A stretch of DNA of 64,000 bases from Channallabes apus (taxonomy: Eukaryota > Chordata > Actinopteri > Siluriformes > Clariidae), in assembly GCA_030522415.1 (NCBI GenBank), contig CM060127.1, positions 12,740,646 through 12,804,645 on the forward strand, read 5' to 3'. Shown here piece by piece: positions 55,655-64,000 of the stretch (position 1 is its first letter; every line of letters begins with the position of its first letter). The position numbers and the translations under genes were made by a program. The notes under the pieces were generated by a model that saw nothing but the letters and a program-made list of their open reading frames with translations, ran no database searches and was not told the DNA's origin.

Positions 55655-56359
55655 CATTTGTCTTCAGAGCCTAGTTGTGAAGCGTGCTTGTGATAAACCA
55701 GCAAAATAAGAAGGTGTTTAACTCACCGATTTGACGAGTTTAATCCCTCCGTGTGTGATAATCCATATCGGAGTGCGATCTCTACACTGCTCCGACTAGT
55801 GCTGCGCGCGCCGCGCATTCCGTGAGAAGCTGCGACCCGCCGCGCGTTCCTGGCTTAAAACTCGTGCATCTGACAGAGCTGCGGCAGACGGAGGTAAGAA
55901 AACTCCTTTCTTCCGCGTTGTCATCACGAGGATTTCTCTCTTTTTTACCGGAGATGAAAATAGCCTTAAGCACTAAAACAAGCAGTAGACGGCAGCTTCT
56001 GTCGGGTGGCCGGGGGGCGGAGCCTCAATGACGCTCTCTCTCCCCCCCACCCCCTCTCAGCTCTCTTCATATGAGTTAACCCTTTCATGGAGTAGGCTGT
56101 ATTCATGCTGTGTTTTTCATGCCATCGACTTATTTGTTTATTTAAATATAGTCGATATGGAAACGCGGGATTGTATGATGACGCCCAGATAGCAGAGACG
56201 CTTCACAGGCTATCTCTCTCCTGGGACATCATCCTCCCTGGTAAGCTTATACTTCCTTTCTAGCTGTGTAGACTTTTATCTGCCCTAGAGGGAAAAGCTT
56301 TTCAGGCAGTGGGTCAGCTTGGTGCTCCACTGCACACAGGAGGTCAGACTGATTAAAAA

Positions 56360-56616
<257 letters not shown>

Positions 56617-56879
56617 TATAAAATAAAATAAATGGGGGTGGCCCCCCCAATAGGGAAAGGCACCCAGAATTCTTTTTTAACGAATATGTGTTCTCCCTGG
56701 CACCCCCAGGAGGTCGGTGTTTTGCTCCGCCACCACTGGTGTTCGGGCAACACCAGTCTCCAATAGGCTGTTAGTTCTTCGGTTTTTCCTGCCATGCTTC
56801 AGGATGCCGAACATCTAACATCCTCCCCCCCGTTTAACCAAGCTGCCGAAACTTTTGCCCTTTTATGAGAAACTGGCAG

Positions 56880-57351
56880 CGTGGAAGCTACTGCCAAGTA
56901 TATCTCCTTCGGTACTAAGCACTGGAGAGAGGAACTACAGGATTCAGTTCTCACTTCACCTTCTGTGTTTTCAATGGCGTGGCCTCCACTTCCATGAAAC
57001 CAGAAAGTGCGCATCTGCTGACAGGCTGCCGGGGAAGGGGGCCATGGAACATGTTCCCCCACCAGACAGTGAGTCAGGCTACTACAGTCAGTATTCTTGG
57101 TTCCCAAGAAGAACGGGGGCTGCGTCCAATATTTCAGATTCTGCGGGCTCTCCCGCTACCTGAAAATCAATGAATACAGTTCAGTTCTTGACTGTAAAGG
57201 TGATTGCTCTCAACCCTACCAAGCGATTGTTTCTGACAATCGATTTAAGGACGCTTACTTTCATACAGAAACATTGCCACAACACAGGGAGATCCTGAGG
57301 TTCGCTTTCGGGGGCGAAGCTTACCAGTATCGGGTCCTTCCATTGGTCTAG
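56880..57351 (+). pseudogene. DIRS reverse transcriptase, N-terminal part
   Basis: The upstream frame shows AAWKLLPSISPSVL and ERNYRIQF (56875-56955), a segment that normally precedes RT in fish DIRS. RT proper begins at VPKKNGG (57098); RFKDAYFHTETLPQHREILR (first catalytic Asp in KDAYF) and FAFGGEAYQYRVLPL follow to 57351, then a stop. Several frames alternate, so it is dead. Confidence 0.82.
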
Positions 57352-57840
57352 CTCACCCGCACACATACAAAATGCACGGATTTAGCCCTGGCTCTTACGG
57401 GAGTCCCAGGGCATCCGGTGGCTAGTGCTTCGACATCAGCATGTCATCCTAGCTCTTCTCTGTTCTCAGGACTGGGACCCAACGCCACGAAAGCGTGCTC
57501 TTTCCTGTGCAGAGGACAACACATTGGGTGCTATATGGGATTCGGTCGTAAGCGGGCACAGCTGTCTCCCGCTCGTATCGAACCCATTCTCAACACCCTC
57601 AAGGAAAACAAGCTAGACCAGAAAGTGACCATCACTTTCAGACACCCTAGCTCTCATGGCAGCTGTATCCACGGTGACACCTTTGGACCTTCTGCACATG
57701 AGAGCATTCTAAGTTGTGGCTAAGAACCAGGGGATATCACTAGGGCCAATCCCCAATATGGGTTACGCGCCAGGTGCTTCGTACCCTTTCTACGTGGTTC
57801 AGACCCCGGTCTCTACTCTGGGTCCCACTCTAAGTTCATC
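57352..57840 (+). pseudogene. DIRS RT, C-terminal part, heavily decayed
   Basis: Short islands of similarity only: LGAIWDSVVSG (frame of 57425) and LSPARIEPILNTLKEN (frame of 57418), the thumb-side segments of RT. The region expected to hold the YxDD box is deleted or unrecognisable between 57415 and 57480. Confidence 0.6.
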
Positions 57841-58236
57841 TTGTCGTCGCTGAGGCTAACGACAGATGCTTCCCTCATAGGCTGGGGTGCGGTCTCTGAT
57901 GACTGTCCAGCCCAAGGGAGCTGGAGAGGCTATCTTCTCGCATGGCACAGCAATTGCCTCGAAATTATGGCTCTATTTCTGGCCCTAAAGCACTTCCTCC
58001 AGCAGTTGAGAGGCTGCCATGTCCTAGTGCGGGGGACAACACTATGGCAGTCTCATATGTTATCGCCAGGGCGGACTGTGCTCGCACCGCTAACAGCTAG
58101 CGCACCAGGTTCCTGTCCCTCAGAGCGATTTACATTCCAGCATGGATGCGGGAGCAGTAGTACTGTCCAGTCTATCTCTGACACACGGGGAATGGTAACC
58201 CCACTCCGAAGTAGTCAGGGAGAGATTTTCATGTAG
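57841..58236 (+). pseudogene. DIRS RNase H domain
   Basis: LTTDASLIGWGAVSDDCPAQ then GSWRGYLLAWHSNCLEIMAL, FLALKHFLQQLRGCHVLVRG. The first Asp (TDAS) and Glu (CLEIMA) of RNase H are present. The third block, normally a TDN motif after HVLVR, is replaced by GTTLWQ through a frame change. Downstream similarity to the DIRS segment before the recombinase is scattered. Confidence 0.8.
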
Positions 58237-58280
58237 CAAGGCGGACCTCTTGCCTTCTAAGATATGCTTCGCCTTTTACT

Positions 58281-59660
58281 GCTCTTCAGATTTACGTCCA
58301 CCGCATCAGCTAGTGGCGTAGGTCAGAGCAGCTTCTACATGTTTTGGATGAGAGATGCTATTGCCTTCTCCTATGAGGCGCGTGGGTTCACTTCGCCTCT
58401 GGGAATCAGGGCTCTTTCAACCCTGGGGATTGCCTCATCTATTGCATTAGCAAGAGGAATTCCCCTGCAGCAAGTATAGGCTAAGCAGGTAAACCCAGTC
58501 CACTGCCGAACTGTTTCAGTGCTGGAGTTTCCCTCCTCGGGTCTGTGCCCTAGTACTCTCAGGACGTACGTGACTGCATCCTCTCTCAACTATCTTCAGA
58601 AAGCTCCATAAGCCCAACAGGCACCCTATTGCTCTTGAAGCCTTCTGTCCTCCGCGCTTACAGCTTCGGAGCAGGAGAGACTTCACTTGCTGTGTCCAGC
58701 TTGTGCTCTTCAGATCTACGTCCACCGCATCAGCTAGTGGCGTAGGTCAGAGCAGTTTCTACATGTTCTGGATGAGACATGCTATTGCCCTCTCCTATGA
58801 GGCGCGTGGCCTCACTTCGCCTCTAGGAATCAGGGCTCTTTCAGCCAAAGGGATTGCCTCATCTATTGCACTAGCAAGAGGTATTCCCCTGCAGCAAGTG
58901 TCTGCTAAGCAGGTAAACCCAGTCCACTGCCGAATTGTTTCAGTGCTGGAGTTTCCGTCCTCGGGTCTATGCCCTAGCACTTTCAGGACGTGCGTAACTG
59001 CATCCTCTCTCAACTATCTTCCAAAAGCTAACTATAAACCCAACAGGCACCCTATTGCTTTTGAAGCCTTCTGTCCTCCGCGCTTACAGCTTCGGAGCAG
59101 GAGAGACTTCACTTGCTGTGTCCAGCTTGTGCTCTTCAGATCTACATCCACCGCATCAGCTAGTGGCGTAGGTCAGATGCTATTGCCCTCTCCTATGAGG
59201 CGCGTGGGCTCACTTCGCCTCTAGGAATCAGGGCTCATTCAACCAGGGGATCGCCTCAGCTATTGGATTAGCAAGAGGTATTCCCCTGCAACAAGTGTGT
59301 GCCAAGCAGGTAGACCCAGTCCACTGCCAAAATGTTTCAGTGCTGGAGCTTCTGCAGTAAAAGCTTGTCCTTGGGCTTGTGCCCTAGTACCCTCAGGATT
59401 TTCTTAGCTGCATTGTTTGAAGCCTTCTGTCCTCCGCCTTTTACAGCTTCGGAGCAGGAGAAACTTCACTTACTGTCCAGTATGTGCTCTTCAGATTCAC
59501 ATCCACCGCATCAGCTAGTGGCGTAAGTCAGAGTGCCACTATACTGGGTGAGAGATGCATATTGCCCTCTCCTATGAGGCGCGTGGGTTCACTTCGCCTC
59601 TGGGAAGCAGGGCTCACCCAACCAGGGTGATCATCCCAGTCTCACCAGCAGGAGGTATCC
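58281..59660 (+). repeat. Tandem amplification, ~424 bp unit, 3 to 4 copies
   Basis: Each unit begins GCTCTTCAGATYTACRTCCA (58281, 58705, 59131, 59486), giving periods of 424, 426 and 355 bp. Units 1 and 2 are nearly identical; unit 3 has lost about 70 bp; unit 4 is partial. Shared landmarks are GCATCAGCTAGTGGCGTA, CTCCTATGAGGCGCGTGG and CCTTCTGTCCTCCGC. Confidence 0.9.
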
Positions 59661-59760
59661 CCTGCAGTAATTGTGTGGCGCGAAGGGTTGGTTCCTCCCC
59701 GCACACATTTCTTACATTTATAAATCTGGATGTTCATGCTACTCCGGGCTCACTGCCCCC
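58281..59760 (+). pseudogene. DIRS tyrosine recombinase, tandemly amplified and broken
   Basis: Strand-exchange enzyme of DIRS. Recombinase pieces recur: LQIYVHRIS, then SYEARGFTSPLGIRALS and GIASSIALARGIPLQQV. The Arg of the first catalytic box survives in GIRALS, but the following His is Leu. The final box (59700-59767) reads PHTFLTFINLDVHATPGS with Ile where the nucleophilic Tyr should be. Units starting at 58281, 58705, 59131 and 59486 repeat the first part of the domain, each with stops and frameshifts. Confidence 0.8.
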
Positions 59761-59865
59761 GAGTTAGCTGCCCAGGCATAGCTCTGAGACCTTCTTGGCT
59801 TTGTGCGCACACGCTACACAACCTTGGGGTCCAGACACCTGTAGTGCGGCGGCGTTGGTATTCTC

Positions 59866-59972
59866 GTTCCCATAGCGTTTTCACGCAGCATCGAGTGTAG
59901 CCTTGCTAGGGAACGTCTCGGGTTACATTTCTGTAACCCTGTTCCCTGAAAGGCGGGAACGAGATGCTGCGT
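59866..59972 (+). repeat. Internal complementary region of DIRS element
   Basis: 59866-59914 (CATAGCGTTTTCACGCAGCA to GCTAGGGAAC) is the complement of the left tip; 59915-59972 (GTCTCGGGTTACATTTCTGT to GAGATGCTGCGT) is the complement of the right tip. Both matches look exact or nearly so. The junction at 59914/59915 is where the ends meet in the circular intermediate. Confidence 0.93.
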
Positions 59973-60016
59973 CGCAATGCCGCACTACCACGTGACCGGA
60001 CGGCTGTTCAGACAAA

Positions 60017-60237
60017 TTAATCTGAGGTCGTTGCCAGCTCACCTTTTTTTATAACCTCCACCTACATCTAATCAGATGACGTCACCTGTCGAGGTTATAT
60101 ATAGCCAAAAACTTTGGCGTGTTTTCACAGCATGCTTCAACGACCGGCAACGCGACAAACTGGTTCCCATAGCGTTTTCACGCAGCATCTCGTTCCCGCC
60201 TTTCAGGGAACAGGGTTACAGAAATGTAACCCGAGAC
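60017..60237 (+). repeat. Right inverted terminal repeat of DIRS element
   Basis: Starts TCTGAGGTCGTTGCCAGCTC (60021) and pairs with the left ITR to about 60190; the outer tip, CGTTCCCGCCTTTCAGGGAA to AACCCGAGAC, is unique to this end and is complementary to 59915-59972. Confidence 0.93.
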
Positions 60238-62710
60238 GATTTCTGAGGCTGGTAACTCTAATTGACCTTGATGGTTTTTGCAAATGCACTTGATAATACT
60301 TTTGCATTAACTATTCCAGAACAGCTGACCTTCGTGTCTTGAAATCACAACTGACTGCTGTTGTTGTTGTTGTTGTTGCTTAATTACCTAATGCTATATG
60401 TGTTATTTCAATGTAAAAAAAAAAATCCAATATTGTTCTAGAATGTAAAAAATAAATCACTAAACAACAAAACATTGAATTAAAAGGCGTGTCCACGCTT
60501 TCAACTGGGCTTTTATATATTTTACAATAATTAGAAGGAATTTCCTTAAATATTCTCATCCAAATCTGAATTAAGCACATTCGTTAGAAAGCTACCTATA
60601 ATGTAATATAGAAAGCCAATAAATTATTTAAAAAACATTATTAAAATAATTAAAATAGCCAATCCAATCCGAGAAATGAAGCATTTAATTCCATAATTAA
60701 CATAATTAAAAAAGCCAATCCTATCCGAGAAATGAAGCATTTAATAAAGAATTTGGAAATCTAAAATATCTGAGAATTGCTTCTAGTGCAGGTTGAAGTT
60801 GGTTGCATCTTAACAACAGGAGCTACACAAGTGGGGGAGTGGCCTACACATCAGCTAGGTGGAAATCCTTTTTTTTTTTTTTTTTTGGTCTTTTAAAAAA
60901 AGAAAAGGTTTTGGATTTTGAAGTGTTTTTATGTTTTGCTTTATGGCTTTATGCTTAATATTTAATAAGATTATTAATATTTGCAATAATATTTCACTAA
61001 GTATTGCAGTTATATACTGTATAATATAATTAATATATAAAGTTATATACAGTATATATTTATAGTTAGATTTTTTTTTTATCAAGCACGTAAAAATGCA
61101 GGTTAAAATGGTTATAGTGATATAACAGAATGACATTGAGATTTTTACTTTTTTCTTTTCTTTTACTTGTCTGAAAGACGTCACCCTTTAACTATGCCAG
61201 AAGACAGAAGACTTGTTACATTACACTCCCTGAGGTACGAACAATGCTAATGTGTCCTGTCTGGGCTCCACTTTGGTCCAGTTGCATACCTTAAAGAGTT
61301 TTAAAGGCACCTTATATTCAGTTTCTTTACTTTCTAAAGGTACAACACTACAAAAAATATATATCTAAGTAAGTGAAAATGCCACGAATGTAGTCAGATT
61401 TATCTACAATTTCTTAATATAAAATTGCAGCTAAGATCAGCTGAAGCTGATTTGCAAATTGTACTGCTGTTTTAGTACAATTTTAAACATAGATTTCTTG
61501 TTCTTCTTGTTGGCAGATATTTTTGCTAATTAAATTTTTTAGAAATAAGCTAAATCGTTGCAACAAAAAAAAAACAAGAAATGTATTCTTTAAAAATAGT
61601 AGAATAAGTCTAAAATACAGTAAGTTTCTAATTTTTGTTTTCAGTTTTATTGCTTGTTCTTTCTTACAGTATAATAAAAAATATTATAAAAAATGTAATC
61701 TGTATACTATATTTGTACAGTTAAACATAGGTAAGTTTGTGTCACATTACCTGGAAACCACAAAGGAGAAACTTCTTTATCCTGAAACGTTACCTCTGCT
61801 ACTCAGAGCAATGACACTGGAGACTCCTTACATGAGTCCGACAATGAAACACCACCACATCAACTAGACAACAATTAATATGCCTTTTTTATCCATTTTT
61901 GTGAAGTGTCCCAGTGTGTGCAGTGGAAATGAAAAGCGACTACATTTCTTTCTTAAGATGTTTTATTTCCACCAGAGTTGATAGTAAATTGCTCTGCAAA
62001 GCGTTTCACAAAGGCAGATATCGTTCTAGCTCAAATCCGCTAAACCCACACAAAGCAGGTAGTTAGTTATCTAACCAGCCAGTCTACGATTATAATAGTG
62101 CAATTAATATGAAATGATCGTTACATTTCCGATGTTCTGAACTTAAATGTACCATTTTATTAAGTCGCACCATTGTCAGTGGCTCGCATCACTGCTTCTG
62201 AAGGTTACAGATAATAGGGAAATCAAATGATGTCACTAATGACGTTAATGCAAAGATGATTAATGACAAAGAAGGATAGCGTTAATAAAGGCAAATCAGT
62301 TTTTTTTTTTCACTTTTTCTTCTTAAATCAAGTCCTGGGTGAATTTTAGTAAGGGAGTGCTGCTTTAATTTTATACAGATCTGGACAAATAATTTTTGCT
62401 CATATCTAAAATTTTGGTTAGCAGGTTTGATTCAATAAAATTTTTGGCTATTGGGATTTTCGACTCTCCTATAGAATTAATGTTTATTGTCTGATTGTTT
62501 TAAGCAGATTTATTTCTCACAGTTTTGAAAGTATCTAAAAGTAACTAAAAACATTAAAACACTGTGTAACTTGTTGATTTACACTCCAGTCTAGTAGGTA
62601 GTAGTATTGCACCAACCACACATAAACTCAAAAGAAGATGATGCAATAATCTTGCAAAACATGAGTATTTGCAGAAGACAAAAAAAGTTTGTATTTTCTG
62701 CATAACAGTA
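60238..62710. other. Unassigned AT-rich stretch
   Basis: (TTG)n 60360-60378 and a small tandem duplication (60648-60750). No gene or transposon recognised. Confidence 0.35.
60648..60750. repeat. Two-unit tandem duplication, ~62 bp period
   Basis: AGCCAATCC.ATCCGAGAAATG and AAGCATTTAAT occur in both units, starting near 60657 and 60713. Confidence 0.8.
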
Positions 62711-64000
62711 CACCCTAAAAAATGCTGGGTTAAAAACAACCCAATCTGGGTTGTTTTTAACCCAGCTGCTGGGTAAATATAGGACTAACTAAATGCTGGG
62801 TTAATTTAACCCAGCAAGATGGGTTATTTGTTTAACCCAACAAGATGGGTTAAATATTCAATCCAAATGCTAGGTCATATTTAACTATAATGCTGGGTTA
62901 ATTCCACCACATGAATTGGTCTATTTGTGAGGTAGAATTGGGTTAATTCTACCTCACAAATAGGTTATTATTATTTTCATGTTTTACAGTGAATCTGTAA
63001 AAAAAAAAAAAAAAACACCCATGTCTATTAAACAGTTAAATTACTTTGATATACTGGTCTATTACAAAAAACATACATGTATGCAATAAACATCATCCTA
63101 TTAAATGTTCTTAGAAAAAACGTTTATTTTTCAAAAGCACAAGAACAGATAATCAACAGTGACATCATTACTATACTATTACTGACAAGGGCAGAATGGA
63201 GAAATTGAACAAATAGGCTGAAGCAACTTCTACAGAGCAGGATCAAAACTATCCAGCCCTGGTCTCATTTTAACATACAAACACTGTCTGTCTATGACTT
63301 TTCAGGTAGGTCTCGCTATTTCATAGCAACATTACAACATTACTGAGAGCAGTGCTGGTCATTATCTCCCAACGTCAGGATGTAGGGGTACGGCCTTGAC
63401 ACTTCAGCCTGCTGGAAGGTATTCCACCATGTTGGTGCCAACCTTAGAAAGAAAGAAATGAAAAAGTTAAAATTTTGTTGAATAGCAAAGATTAAACTGA
63501 ATAAGACTCTCAATTTCGTGTGAAATACGATTGATACTAAAAAATTACAAAGCTGCCCATTAAGATAGTGTATAGGTAACCAGAAACAAAAACATGGAGA
63601 CAGCTACTACCAAAAATAAAACAGCAAAATAAGCATGGCTTTTAGGATATAACTCTTTATGTCAGACTAGTTGATATTGTAGTCTTCATTGATTTTAAGC
63701 TAATTACCGAAAAAATGTCATAGCTGGTGTCATACTGGTACATTACAATCACCACAATATTAATACTTCCATCTAGTAGTTATCTGTACCGCTGTGGTAC
63801 TTTTTCCTGTAGTTGGCGCGCTGACTGATAGTTAATTTAACTTTGGTTAAAGAGAGCTACCTGGTTAGCTTACATGCTATTACTGGTGATACATTTGCAT
63901 ACTTGCCAAAGGGGGAAAGGTGTAAAATATTGTTATAACTCGGGAGAAACGCAGGAGAAATTTGACCGCAGAGTAAATTACTAGCTAGTGAAAAACGGGA
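62711..64000 (-). mobile_element. Unclassified TIR transposon, inverted second copy, cut by window end
   Basis: Starts CACCCTAAAAAATGCTGGGT and follows, base for base with few changes, the reverse complement of 53671 down to about 52380. It contains the same AACCCAGC clusters, AATAAATG-type sequence (63110-63130) and the exon. Exon at 63340-63447: on the minus strand the ATG (63430) opens MVEYL, then a 1 bp insertion (CTTCC for CTCC) gives a stop after 8 codons. The other end lies outside the window. Confidence 0.88.
63404..63430 (-). pseudogene. Exon-like ORF of copy 2, frameshifted
   Basis: Counterpart of the ORF at 52955-53044. An extra T after MVEYL changes the frame and gives MVEYLPAG then stop. 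Beyond the insertion the DNA continues to match copy 1 closely to the CAGTAA end. The preceding AG acceptor and T-rich tract are preserved. Confidence 0.6.

Overview
The window reads as teleost fish genomic DNA, probably from an ostariophysan such as a catfish or a relative. That guess rests on repeat content only: Rex3, several Tc1/mariner and hAT families, a BEL/Pao LTR retrotransposon, a DIRS-type retrotransposon, an L1 fragment, and about 14 copies of a tRNA-headed V-SINE, all in AT-rich, microsatellite-rich DNA. I found no host protein-coding gene, rRNA or true tRNA gene, and no bacterial feature such as an operon or CRISPR array. Every coding stretch I recognise belongs to a mobile element, and nearly all are broken.

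Layout. 1-1927: 5' part of a Rex3 LINE on the minus strand. 2.57-4.2 kb: half of a Tc1-like transposon abutting a degenerate ~20 bp tandem repeat that holds a SINE. 8.0-10.3 kb: a deleted mariner and L1 pieces. 12.9-16.9 kb: a deeply nested block in which one mariner copy appears to hold a TIR element, inside which sit a hAT element, another TIR element and a solo LTR, with a SINE and a short repeat elsewhere in the mariner. 17.8-18.3 kb: a hAT MITE with a perfect 8 bp duplication. 21.6-23.0 kb: a complete-ended Tc1 element with IR/DR termini and a deleted transposase. 23.3-26.4 kb: MITEs and a large fold-back palindrome. 36.0-43.7 kb: a two-LTR BEL/Pao element that has split a V-SINE and is itself hit by three later insertions. 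51.7-53.7 kb and 62.7 kb to the window end: two inverted copies of an unclassified DNA transposon carrying a small spliced-exon-like ORF. 55.5-60.2 kb: a DIRS retrotransposon with clear inverted terminal repeats and internal complementary region, whose tyrosine-recombinase region is tandemly amplified. Between these lie single-copy-looking stretches, some of which may hold conserved non-coding elements; the window is best read as a gene desert or long intron.

The elements do not form a pathway. They form a stratigraphy: target-site duplications and interruptions give an order of insertion. The most unusual structures are the DIRS recombinase amplification, the paired exon-carrying transposon, the multi-level nest, the nested palindrome, and a family that left both a 921 bp and an 84 bp copy in the same host element.
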